This document shows positions 6,854-13,209 of a DNA stretch of 13,497 bases, one piece after another. Every line of letters starts with the position of its first letter. Position 1 is the stretch's first letter. The notes beneath the pieces were generated by a model, which was given only the letters and a program-made list of their open reading frames with translations, was not told where the DNA came from and ran no database searches. The translations under genes were made by a program, and so were the position numbers. The stretch lies in contig JBGQHM010000168.1 of NCBI GenBank assembly GCA_041497995.1, forward strand, positions 1 to 13,497, given 5' to 3'. This DNA is from DATKMS01 sp041497995. Its GTDB lineage: Bacteria > Desulfobacterota > Binatia > HRBIN30.

Positions 6854-7458
6854 GCTGCCTCCGGCGGAGGCGACGTCGTGGCCGTAGGTGACGCCGTGGG
6901 CTGTCCGGTGGCGTGATCGTCGCGCTGAGCCCCGGTTCCATCGTGGTGCGACGCGGTGCCGCTCGGGGAGGGCTGCGGTACAGTCGTTGGGGGGACAGAC
7001 TGCACCGCCGCGGTGGAAGGCGAGCCGTTGCCGTTGGTGCCGGGCGGGCGTGACTTGAGGTACTGCTCGAGCGTGGGTTCCTGCCGCTTCATCATCTCCG
7101 CCGCCGTCAAGCCAAGGTCGCCGAGCAGACGGCAATAGCTGTTGCTGGCAGCGATGATGAATTTATCCGTCTCGGTCGTGGGCTCGCCCTTCGTGATCTG
7201 CTGAGCGCGGCGCCTGCGGACGGGGACCAACTCAGCGCCCTGGTCGGCGGCTTCCCAGACCCTCAACCGCATGATGAAGTCGAGCTTCTCCCACCCTCCA
7301 AGACAGTCGGCGATATTGTCGGCCAACCACTCGCGCATGCGGGCGTACCACGTGCGCCGATCGAGTCGGCCGGCGGCAATGAAGCGGGCCACCATCCGCG
7401 AGCCATCCTTCGGCGGGTGACCTACCCGGTGTTCGTAGTCTTGGCGCGGCCGGCTCAT
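6850..7458 (-). CDS. Candidate terminase small subunit
   Basis: A 202-residue protein located two genes before terL. The N-terminal half is helical and basic (DRRTWYARMREWLADNIADC, then GGWEKLDFIMRLRVWEAADQ). A middle segment, KFIIAASNSYCRLLGDLGLT then AAEMMKR, resembles the end of P27-type small terminase subunits, where a helix is followed by LGLTP and an Arg-rich run. The last 60 residues are a Pro/Thr/Ser/Ala-rich disordered tail. Such proteins bind pac or cos DNA and hand it to the large subunit. ATG 7458 follows the previous TAA by 3 bp. Its stop overlaps the next ATG. The role rests on position and weak resemblance. Confidence 0.5.
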   Translation of the reverse strand: MSRPRQDYEHRVGHPPKDGSRMVARFIAAGRLDRRTWYARMREWLADNIADCLGGWEKLDFIMRLRVWEAADQGAELVPVRRRRAQQITKGEPTTETDKFIIAASNSYCRLLGDLGLTAAEMMKRQEPTLEQYLKSRPPGTNGNGSPSTAAVQSVPPTTVPQPSPSGTASHHDGTGAQRDDHATGQPTASPTATTSPPPEAA

Positions 7459-7461
7459 ACC

Positions 7462-7665
7462 TTAGGCGTCCCCATTTTTGAGCCGTTTGGTCCGCTTCGG
7501 GCGTGGCGGCTCGTGCTCCCGTTCGGCATGGCGGATCAGGTCGACCATCTCGAGGTACGAGGCCGGGCACCTGCGGCAGTGGAGCCTGAACGTGGACACC
7601 GGTGGACACTCGGCCGTAGAAGCGTCCGTGTTCGCGGGTGTTTTCTCAGCCTCAGGATGCGTCAT
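7462..7665 (-). CDS. Small single zinc-finger protein
   Basis: A 67-residue protein with one C2H2-like finger: Cys-x2-Cys in LHCRRCPASY, then His-x4-His in LIRHAEREH, with 12 residues between the pairs. A disordered, Thr/Ala-rich start precedes it, and a basic tail (PPRPKRTKRLKNGDA) follows. This suggests nucleic-acid binding. ATG 7665 overlaps the preceding gene by 14 bp, and the stop is 3 bp before the next ATG, so it belongs to the operon. The ribosome site is weak (AGG next to the ATG), so it may depend on coupling. It could be a regulator, or a helper of the adjacent candidate small terminase. Confidence 0.65.
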   Translation of the reverse strand: MTHPEAEKTPANTDASTAECPPVSTFRLHCRRCPASYLEMVDLIRHAEREHEPPRPKRTKRLKNGDA

Positions 7666-8005
7666 CCTGTGCGCCGTTCCCGTTCATCGCCTCGATGGCG
7701 GCTTTGACCTTGTGCCACTCGAATCGCATGTAGTGACCGAGCTTCTCGTGCGGGATCTCACCACGGCGCGCGCGGTCGCGGACCCAGTGCTCGGCCACGT
7801 TCAGCCGCTGCGCGATTTGGTTGGCGTCAAGGTACTGCGGAGCCGCGGCGGCAGGCTGTTGGACGGCGGGCATCGTCAGCCGCTGCCAGGCGCGGGCCTG
7901 GAGCGATGCCAGCTCGCCGATGAAGTCCGGTAGTGCATCGGCAGGCAGACCATCCACCTCTGCGCGGAGTGCCGCCAGCGGGGCTGTGATGCGCGGGTTG
8001 ATCAT
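7652..8005 (-). CDS. Excisionase-like HTH (MerR/HTH_17-type) DNA-binding protein
   Basis: A 117-residue protein. The N-terminal half is helical (LPDFIGELASLQARAWQRL). Residues 58-105 form a winged-HTH of the excisionase/MerR-like kind: YLDANQIAQRLNVAEHWVRD, then ARRGEIPHEKLGHYMRFEWH and a closing helix VKAAIEAM. The helix-turn-helix, the G-x-IP-x-x-K-x-G wing and the aromatic R-F motif are all typical. ATG 8005 overlaps the upstream TGA (ATGA). No Shine-Dalgarno is visible, so translation is probably coupled. It may act as an Xis-type directionality factor or as a regulator within the replication and packaging operon. Which one cannot be told. Confidence 0.75.
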   Translation of the reverse strand: MINPRITAPLAALRAEVDGLPADALPDFIGELASLQARAWQRLTMPAVQQPAAAAPQYLDANQIAQRLNVAEHWVRDRARRGEIPHEKLGHYMRFEWHKVKAAIEAMNGNGAQDDAS

Positions 8006-8391
8006 GGTGTCGCTTTTGCGGACTGTATGGCGCCTCGGTTTTGCTCTGCGCTTGTCGCCCGGATTCTGCCGCCCTTGGCCGCCACCCAACACCGCGCACA
8101 GGTCAGCTTCGGGTTCTCTGCGAACCACTCGGCAAGCTCAGGGTCGGTAACGTGGGGGCAGGGGGTGTTCCGGTAGGGTGCGGAACGGTAAACGGGGGGG
8201 TGTTCCGCTGCCGTTCCGCTCGGGTGTTCCGTTGTGACCCGTGAAAGAACACGGTCGGCTAAGGCTTCGAGATAGTCTGTTCCGCTGGTGTTCCGCCGTT
8301 CCGTTCCGGGGTTGCTCTCGGCGTTCCGTCGTTCCGCCGCCCTATAGGGCGGAACAGCGGAACAGGCGTGAGGCGGAACGCTACTGGCCAT
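8002..8391 (-). CDS. Hypothetical protein whose gene carries the GTTCCG repeat array
   Basis: A 129-residue protein. The first 75 residues are low-complexity (VPP, ERRN, EHPSGT-type words) because the underlying DNA is packed with GTTCCG/CGGAAC repeats. A more ordinary helical piece, TDYLEALADRVLSRV, lies within it. The C-terminal part has Cys78, Cys98 and Cys101 in CPHVTDPELAEWF and LTCARCW, a possible small zinc knuckle. ATG 8391 overlaps the last 11 bp of the primase gene. The N-terminal sequence may be of little importance, with DNA function shaping it. No family recognised. The frame is well supported by overlaps on both sides. Confidence 0.6.
   Translation of the reverse strand: MASSVPPHACSAVPPYRAAERRNAESNPGTERRNTSGTDYLEALADRVLSRVTTEHPSGTAAEHPPVYRSAPYRNTPCPHVTDPELAEWFAENPKLTCARCWVAAKGGRIRATSAEQNRGAIQSAKATP
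8167..8379. repeat. Iteron-like array of 14 GTTCCG/CGGAAC hexamers; candidate replication origin
   Basis: GTTCCG occurs in plus orientation at 8167, 8202, 8213, 8226, 8279, 8290, 8298, 8303, 8323 and 8331, and as CGGAAC at 8181, 8350, 8358 and 8374. That is 14 copies in 213 bp, where about 0.1 would be expected by chance. A perfect 12-bp palindrome, GCCCTATAGGGC (8339-8350), is flanked by inverted copies (arms 8331-8338 and 8348-8355). The array directly follows the primase-helicase gene. Clustered short repeats beside a phage replication gene are the usual look of an origin, but function here is inference. Confidence 0.6.
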
Positions 8392-10165
8392 TGTAGAGCC
8401 CCCGCTCGATCGCTTTTTTCTTGTGCCGGTCAACGGTCGCGCGACCGATGGCGAGCTCTTTTGCAATTTCACTGACCGAGCAACCGTCGTTGAGCAACTC
8501 AACCACCTGGACGGTCAAAGCGTCTTCGATGTCGGTCAGGCTCCATTCGAGCGCACCGTGTTCTGTCTCGGTAAGCGCGGCCTCAAACGGCTCAGCGTCA
8601 CTGCCGTAGAAGCCTCGATGCTTTTTGAAGTGCACAACGAAACGAGCGCCATCGCTCGCCTTGTAGTTGCGCGGCTTCTTCAGGTGGAAGACGGTGTCGA
8701 GATTATCTTCGCGCCGGCTGGTCCCGCGCTGTGTTTCGTTCTTGCCGTCGTGATGCACGAGAAGTGCCGACTTCCCCGAAGCCCGGAGACGCAGTAACCA
8801 ACCGAGCAGAGGCAACCATGGCTCGTCTTCCTTGTCGCTGCCGCTCCGCACGAGGCTCGAGAGATTGTCGAGAATGATGAAGTCCCGATCACTGAGAGCG
8901 GTATCCAGCCAGCGCTGCCCCGCAGTAGTTCCGAGATCCGGTATCCCGCGTTCTTGGAGATCCGGGGTGATGATGCGGAAGAAGCTCGGATCGGGGCGGG
9001 GATTCATTGCCTTGACCAAGGACGCGAGGATCATCTGCATGTCACTGCCGCGCATCTCGCCATCGAGATACAAGACGCGCCAAGGGCGGTGGGCCCGCCA
9101 TTTGAGGAAGTGCGCGCCGGCTGCCGCGACGAGACCGAACGAGGAAGCAAAACGCGTCTTCCCCAAGCCGCGCCAGGCGTGCACCATCCCGAGTCCTTGG
9201 CGCGGGAAAACAGGATCCATGATGTTCTCTCGCGCGGAAAACTCGACACATAGGAACTCGGCAAGATCAAGAACGCGGCACGCGGGTGTATCCGCAACAT
9301 CCGCGATGGGTGCGAGCCCCAACCACTCACGCAGCTTGCCGACAACAGCCTGACCGTCAGAGAGCAGCTCTGCTAGGCGCGGACCACCTGTGGCGACTTC
9401 ATTGCGGGCAAGAGCCGCCGCGGTATCGGTGACGCATCGCGTGCGATCGCGCCAGTCACAGTCCTCGGCCACACGGGCGACGGCTTCCACGAACCGCTCG
9501 GCGTCGTGCTGTTGCATACCACCGCGCAGCAAGAGCCCGGCTAAGGGCAGCGCGGCTTGATGCCGCACGCCATCAACCCAGCGAGACGCAACCAATGCAC
9601 AGGCGGCGATCTTCGCAACGGCGGTCCTCAAGGTTGAGGCCGTGACGCGCGCTGGCTCCCCGTCGCCTTCCCACTCTATCAATTCCCCGGTTTCATCATG
9701 CAGCGACGGGTAGACGATGGTTTGAAGTGGCGTGTTCTTCTCACTGAACGACCGGAGCTCGACGAGACAGCCGCGTGTTGGGTCAATGTGCTTGATGCTT
9801 CGCAGGCTCGGTTCGTCGGTCACATAGTAGAAGGCATGCGACCGGCGCCGGCTGGCGCGCCCCTGCCACCGGTCCGTCGTCGGCAGGAAGAACGGCGCCG
9901 CGTTGACCGCTTCTGTTGTGTCCAGGTCGATGTCGGCCAGTCCATTGCTCGGCCCGCCGAGTAGAAGACCGATATTGCCGTCAGGAGCAAAGACGCGGTC
10001 GACATCCTCGATGGCGTGGCGTTCGTGCTGCCAGCTCGCACGCCCCGGATTCTTGGAGCGCGTCGGAACCGGCACCGGCGCCCAGCCGCGACCGATGTAC
10101 TCGCGCGCCGCCGCGCGTGCGTCGCGGGCTGGTTGTGGGCGTTCAGCGCGGGCCGTTGCCTGCAT
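8381..10165 (-). CDS. Bifunctional primase-polymerase / RecA-like helicase with C-terminal HTH
   Basis: A 594-residue replication protein. The N-terminal archaeo-eukaryotic-type prim-pol domain carries the metal-binding LADIDLD motif (Asp78, Asp80 and Asp82), a SHAFYY histidine (about residue 110) and the IVYPSLHDETGELIEWE block. The centre is a RepA/RecA-like hexameric helicase ATPase: Walker A AWRGLGKT (330-337), a conserved YLDGEM (366-371) and Walker B FIILDNLSSL (Asp433). The last 35 residues form an HTH (CSVSEIAKELAIGRATVDRH). It would prime and unwind DNA at the phage origin, probably the adjacent repeat array. ATG 10165 overlaps the regulator gene by 23 bp and gives a natural N-terminus. 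In-frame TTG 10210 is possible but less likely. All motifs look intact. Confidence 0.9.
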   Translation of the reverse strand: MQATARAERPQPARDARAAAREYIGRGWAPVPVPTRSKNPGRASWQHERHAIEDVDRVFAPDGNIGLLLGGPSNGLADIDLDTTEAVNAAPFFLPTTDRWQGRASRRRSHAFYYVTDEPSLRSIKHIDPTRGCLVELRSFSEKNTPLQTIVYPSLHDETGELIEWEGDGEPARVTASTLRTAVAKIAACALVASRWVDGVRHQAALPLAGLLLRGGMQQHDAERFVEAVARVAEDCDWRDRTRCVTDTAAALARNEVATGGPRLAELLSDGQAVVGKLREWLGLAPIADVADTPACRVLDLAEFLCVEFSARENIMDPVFPRQGLGMVHAWRGLGKTRFASSFGLVAAAGAHFLKWRAHRPWRVLYLDGEMRGSDMQMILASLVKAMNPRPDPSFFRIITPDLQERGIPDLGTTAGQRWLDTALSDRDFIILDNLSSLVRSGSDKEDEPWLPLLGWLLRLRASGKSALLVHHDGKNETQRGTSRREDNLDTVFHLKKPRNYKASDGARFVVHFKKHRGFYGSDAEPFEAALTETEHGALEWSLTDIEDALTVQVVELLNDGCSVSEIAKELAIGRATVDRHKKKAIERGLYNGQ

Positions 10166-10361
10166 CCGCCACCACCCCGCCACCGAAAAGATCCGCCACG
10201 CTCTGCCCAAAGGCCCGTGCTATCCGCCGTTGCCACCCGGGGAAGGCGGGGCGTAGTCCGCGCTCGACTTGTGATAGGTCGGACTCTGCGATGCCCGTGA
10301 GGGCAGAAAGGTGCGTCAAGGTCCATCCCCGCCGCTGTCGCTCTCCTCGTATCCGCAGCAT
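10143..10361 (-). CDS. Cro/CI-type (XRE family) HTH regulator
   Basis: A 72-residue protein, nearly all one XRE HTH domain: MLRIRGERQRRGWTLTHLSA, LTGIAESDLSQVERGLRPAF, then RRIARAFGQSVADLF. The LSQVERGLRPAF recognition-helix segment is typical. ATG 10361 was chosen because AAGG stands 8 nt upstream. TTG 10367 is an alternative. It is the first gene of the leftward operon and faces a palindrome-rich control region, so autoregulation and control of the divergent gene at 10437 are likely. Being only one domain long, without a cleavable C-terminal half, it looks more like a Cro or small repressor than a LexA-type CI. Confidence 0.85.
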   Translation of the reverse strand: MLRIRGERQRRGWTLTHLSALTGIAESDLSQVERGLRPAFPGWQRRIARAFGQSVADLFGGGVVADAGNGPR

Positions 10362-10371
10362 CCGCAAAGCC

Positions 10372-10430
10372 TTCGTCTATTGACGAATAGCCGTCAGAAG
10401 GTAACGGTAGCAAGGTTAGAAAAAGGTTAG
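10372..10430. promoter_or_regulatory. Divergent control region with nested palindromes and phased direct repeats
   Basis: Between the regulator gene and the rightward zinc-finger gene are a perfect inverted repeat TTCGTC-TATT-GACGAA (10372-10387), an overlapping one TGACG-AATAGC-CGTCA (10381-10396), and the direct repeats AAGGTAAC (10399-10406), AAGGTTAG (10412-10419) and AAGGTTAG (10423-10430), spaced 13 and 11 bp apart, about one helical turn. These look like operator sites for the XRE regulator and perhaps for the divergent protein. No strong -10/-35 pair was recognised, so promoter positions are left open. Confidence 0.55.
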
Positions 10431-10436
10431 CCCACC

Positions 10437-11435
10437 ATGGATGAGATTCCACACGCCGACTACCTCGAAAGCCGCGCACGCCTCTTGATCAACCTTTTCT
10501 GGGTTGCGGACGACTACCGCATCGAGAAAGGCATTGTCCGGCCGCTAATGGCTGGCAAGCCTGTTGACCCCGGGATGTGGCCGCCGAACGCACGCCGCTA
10601 TCTGCCGCTCTCGCGGGCCGAACTTCCTGCTGCGTTCGCGCGGGCCGAAAGTGATTCGGACGTTTTGTCGCTCGTGCGCACTTATGGACTGCTGGGCTAC
10701 AAGAGCGCTTTTCACTTCTATGAGCTTCCTGGCGCTGTCGGATACGATCCGCGGATCACTACGGGCGATCCGGTCTCGTGGGTGCTCGCCCATGCGCGCC
10801 AAATCAAGCTCGTCATGGAGCTCGCCGAGGCGCTCGGAGACCTCGATCGCCTCACACTTCGACTTGAACAGCTAGCGGTACGAAACGAGAAGGGCGTTCA
10901 TCTCGTGCTAGCGCATGCATATCGCGGCTTTCTTCACCCGGCGCCGGTTCAGCACCGACGTACCGATAATGTCCGCCGCTGCGCGCTGGAGATCATCGCC
11001 CATGCACTTTCTCCCAATCTTCAGGGGGTTGCGCGCACCCTTATTGTTGAGCACGTAGGTCCTGGGCTCGGGCTCTCGAATACCTTCAAGCCGCGCAACC
11101 TCATGGACTGCATCTATTGGATGCTCGCGGATGCCGTGACCGCCGGCATGGTCCAGCAGTGCGCGCATTGCCACCGCCCGTTCATCGCTCATGGCAAGAC
11201 GAGGTACTGCCCGCCCCTGCTCGATCAACAGGGGATAAGCCCGTGCATGAACCGCGACAAACAGCGCCGCTTCCGCACGAAGGCCCGGGCGAAGACCCTG
11301 CGGGCCGAAGGACTGTCAGTGAAGCGGATCGCGAAACAGCTCGGCGAAGAAGAGGGCAACGTGCGCGTATGGGTCAACGCGAAGGTGCGACGGGCGAAGA
11401 GACGCAGGCGGATCGTCAAACCACCGCCGCGCTGA
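10437..11435 (+). CDS. CGNR-like zinc-finger protein with C-terminal HTH (putative regulator)
   Basis: A 332-residue protein. The first ~220 residues are helical without a recognised family. A treble-clef/CGNR-like zinc motif follows: QCAHCHRPF (Cys242, Cys245), TRYCPP (Cys258) and SPCMNRDKQRRFR (Cys270), with the basic run after the last Cys that is typical of CGNR fingers. Residues about 285-315 (LRAEGLSVKRIAKQLGEEEG) form an HTH, and the tail is Lys/Arg-rich. The architecture suggests a DNA-binding regulator. ATG 10437 follows AAAAAGG at about 10-nt spacing. It is the only rightward gene in this half and is divergent from the Cro/CI-type gene, as in a lysis-lysogeny switch, though that role is inferred. 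Part of its zinc-finger DNA is duplicated at 11595-11641. Confidence 0.75.
   Translation: MDEIPHADYLESRARLLINLFWVADDYRIEKGIVRPLMAGKPVDPGMWPPNARRYLPLSRAELPAAFARAESDSDVLSLVRTYGLLGYKSAFHFYELPGAVGYDPRITTGDPVSWVLAHARQIKLVMELAEALGDLDRLTLRLEQLAVRNEKGVHLVLAHAYRGFLHPAPVQHRRTDNVRRCALEIIAHALSPNLQGVARTLIVEHVGPGLGLSNTFKPRNLMDCIYWMLADAVTAGMVQQCAHCHRPFIAHGKTRYCPPLLDQQGISPCMNRDKQRRFRTKARAKTLRAEGLSVKRIAKQLGEEEGNVRVWVNAKVRRAKRRRRIVKPPPR
11187..11232 (+). repeat. 46-bp repeat, copy 1 (inside the zinc-finger gene)
   Basis: The segment starts GCTCATGGCAAGACGAGG and ends CTCGATCAACAGG. It encodes AHGKTRYCPPLLDQQ in the zinc-finger gene. It matches copy 2 at every base except one G missing in a G-run. Homology stops abruptly on both sides. 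Confidence 0.9.
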
Positions 11436-11437
11436 AA

Positions 11438-11720
11438 TCATCGCCGGTCGACTATCTCCAAACCCGCCACCCGCTCACGCTCTATCACGACGGCGGTGTG
11501 CCGGTCGCACAGCTCGATCTGGCGCACGAAGCGGCCGCCGCGGTCCACCTTACGTGCGATCGTGGTGGCGCGCCGCTCCGGGCAGCCCTTGGCGGCTCAT
11601 GGCAAGACGAGGGTACTGCCCGCCCCTGCTCGATCAACAGGAGCGACAGGGTGAGACGTAGAGGCAGCGATAGAGCTGCACGGCGGCAGCTTCGCGCTCG
11701 GCGTCATTGATTGGCTCCAC
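11438..11720 (-). pseudogene. Disrupted small zinc-binding protein gene
   Basis: Two leftward open stretches in different frames look like halves of one gene. The 5' half reads EPINDAEREAAAVQLYRC then LYVSPCRSC and stops at 11634-11636. The 3' half reads CPERRATTIARKVDRGG then RFVRQIELCDRHTAVVIERE and ends at TGA 11438-11440. Joined at the CRSC/CPERR point, they would give a small protein with Cys-x2-Cys and Cys-x2-His knuckles. The break coincides with the inserted 47-bp repeat copy 2. No good start or ribosome site is visible. GTG 11720 is only a provisional 5' limit. A short intact gene beginning at ATG 11600 would need one G fewer in a G-run. The 11721-11795 stretch upstream shows nothing else. 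Confidence 0.5.
11595..11641 (+). repeat. 46-bp repeat, copy 2 (one extra G)
   Basis: Same sequence and orientation as copy 1, with one additional G (GAGGGTAC versus GAGGTAC), in otherwise unrelated surroundings. It falls exactly where the small zinc-binding reading frame on the opposite strand is broken. Confidence 0.9.
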
Positions 11721-11795
11721 GGGTGGGAGCGTAGTGGTAAAGGCCGAAGAGGCGGCCGACAACTTGAACGGCCCAGGCCCAGCTTTTGGAGAACC

Positions 11796-12026
11796 TTACT
11801 CGGGGCGGAGAGGCGGAAGAGCTTCCGCACTCTCGCGAATCGGATCGCCGGACTCCATCGTGACGGTTTCACCGCAGATGAAAACCCGCGATGTGGCCTC
11901 CGAAGTGACAGCAAACTCATACGGCGAATCTCTGTAGATCTCGGGGACAATGGAGTCCCGCCCGGCGTTCTCAAGTGATAGGTGACCGCCGGTCACATTC
12001 AGCATCATGACTCTATGATCCTCCAT
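11796..12026 (-). CDS. Small beta-rich protein, partner of the SDH-type protease
   Basis: A 76-residue acidic protein (HRVMMLNVTGGHLSLENAGR, then PYEFAVTSEATSRVFICGE) with alternating strand-like segments and a Pro-rich end. No family recognised. ATG 12026 lies 9 bp after the protease stop, with AGGG 8 nt ahead. An internal ATG 12008 lies 11 nt behind a GGAGG and is an alternative. The tight spacing makes it the second gene of a two-gene unit, so a partner, substrate or inhibitor of the protease is a reasonable guess, without direct evidence. Confidence 0.65.
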   Translation of the reverse strand: MEDHRVMMLNVTGGHLSLENAGRDSIVPEIYRDSPYEFAVTSEATSRVFICGETVTMESGDPIRESAEALPPLRPE

Positions 12027-12035
12027 GGGATTGCC

Positions 12036-13175
12036 CTACGCAACGCCCGCGTCGGGAGCGGCGGTAATAGCAGGCATGGGAACGGAGCTCCAGCGTGCCC
12101 CTGTTTCGATTACGGAAAGGCGAACCTCACCCCCCTGCTGTCGGGAGGCCGATATTCGGCCATCGGTGCGAAATTCCGACGCGGCCCGTGAGCTTTCCAC
12201 TAAAGCGACGGGTACCGAAAACGCCACCTCGACGCCGTGGCCTTGGAGCATTTGGATAGCTTGGTTTGCGACGGCTTGTAGAATTTGCTGCATAACCTGG
12301 GGCGGCGTGTTGGGTGGTAAATTGAGCGGCGCCGGCGCGGCCAATGAGGCGGCCCCGGCCGGGTCCGCAAGAAACATGTGAAGATGGTTCAACGGCTTGC
12401 GAAGCTCCATATAGTCCTCAATTCCTTGGTACGCTTGCCAGATGAGCGTTTCCAGCGCGGGCTCCGATTTCTTGCTCACCTGGAGCCCCAGCTTGATAGC
12501 GCGCTGGCGTGATACGGCATCACCATGTGCAAAGAAGCTCTTGTTGAGATTGACTGCGATTTGCTTCGCCCGCTGCGCGTCGCTGAGGTGCGTCGACAGA
12601 AGGCGCTCTCCGACGTCAACCGCCAGTTCGCTGGCTCGCTTCGCAGCGCCCACGACGAGGGGATCTACCGTCGAGAACAGTTTTTCCACTACCGTCGACA
12701 CGTGTTGCTGGTCGGTGAGCTTCATGTCGTTGGCGAGAAAACCCAAAAAGGCCACCAAGTCCTCGTAGGCAAACTGTCGCGTTGATCCATCCGGTAACCT
12801 GACCCCTATCTGTGGGTCAATCGGACCTAGGGAGGCGTGGGGATGCATGATGATTTCATCCGCCCCTAGAGCAAAGATCGTCGCAGCGCTGAAGGCCGCG
12901 AATGGCACAAGCACCCCAACTCGCGAAAAACGTTCCCTAAGGATAGACATGAGCTTCCAAGCGGCAAGCGCGTCGCCACCGGAACTATGAATCAGGACAT
13001 CGACGGCCTCGTTCTCATTGGGAATCGTATCGAGTTGGTCGATAAATTCCCTGACGGTATCAGCTGCCATGATGGCGCGAATCCCCGGCCTCGTCGACGT
13101 GGCATATACGATGAGCGGACGCTTGCGGTACTGCTCGATCGCTGCGTACCGTGCTATGCGATGGGCGAGATCCAT
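12036..13175 (-). CDS. ClpP-class serine protease of the SDH (PF01972-like) family
   Basis: A 379-residue protein with the crotonase/ClpP-fold signature of SDH-type proteases: VDVLIHSSGGDALAAWKLM (59-77), the nucleophile-elbow segment FAAFSAATIFALGADEI (Ser96 likely catalytic), then IIMHPHASLGPIDPQIG. The family-typical HGDAVSRQRAIKLGL follows near residue 220-235. The C-terminal 120 residues are Ala/Pro-rich and variable. No signal peptide or clear membrane span is seen, so it is probably cytoplasmic. It starts at ATG 13175, the first start after an upstream in-frame stop, though no ribosome site is visible. With the 76-residue gene it forms a unit next to the attachment site, where prophages often carry cargo. 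A defence or host-modifying role is inference. Confidence 0.8.
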   Translation of the reverse strand: MDLAHRIARYAAIEQYRKRPLIVYATSTRPGIRAIMAADTVREFIDQLDTIPNENEAVDVLIHSSGGDALAAWKLMSILRERFSRVGVLVPFAAFSAATIFALGADEIIMHPHASLGPIDPQIGVRLPDGSTRQFAYEDLVAFLGFLANDMKLTDQQHVSTVVEKLFSTVDPLVVGAAKRASELAVDVGERLLSTHLSDAQRAKQIAVNLNKSFFAHGDAVSRQRAIKLGLQVSKKSEPALETLIWQAYQGIEDYMELRKPLNHLHMFLADPAGAASLAAPAPLNLPPNTPPQVMQQILQAVANQAIQMLQGHGVEVAFSVPVALVESSRAASEFRTDGRISASRQQGGEVRLSVIETGARWSSVPMPAITAAPDAGVA

Positions 13176-13209
13176 GCCGAAGGGCTGCGACCGTATCGTG
13201 AACCCCTGA

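Noticed and set aside
6853..7135. N-terminal extension of the hypothetical gene at 6401-6853
   Set aside because: The extension would overlap the candidate small terminase gene out of frame. The ATGA overlap and GGAGG at 6853 give a clear start.
10386..10420. Rightward promoter (TTGACG with a -10 near 10402) for the zinc-finger gene
   Set aside because: The -10 match is only about half of consensus and it overlaps the repeats. It is too weak to call separately from the control region.
11117..11710. A 197-codon rightward frame overlapping the zinc-finger gene and the repeat copy
   Set aside because: Its first half lies out of frame inside the zinc-finger gene, composition is Arg-rich and irregular, and the opposite strand carries the more convincing Cys-knuckle peptides.
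11597..11974. A 125-codon leftward frame through the same region
   Set aside because: It overlaps the well-spaced 76-residue gene in another frame, is Ser/Pro/Arg-rich, and crosses the repeat copy without resembling any protein.
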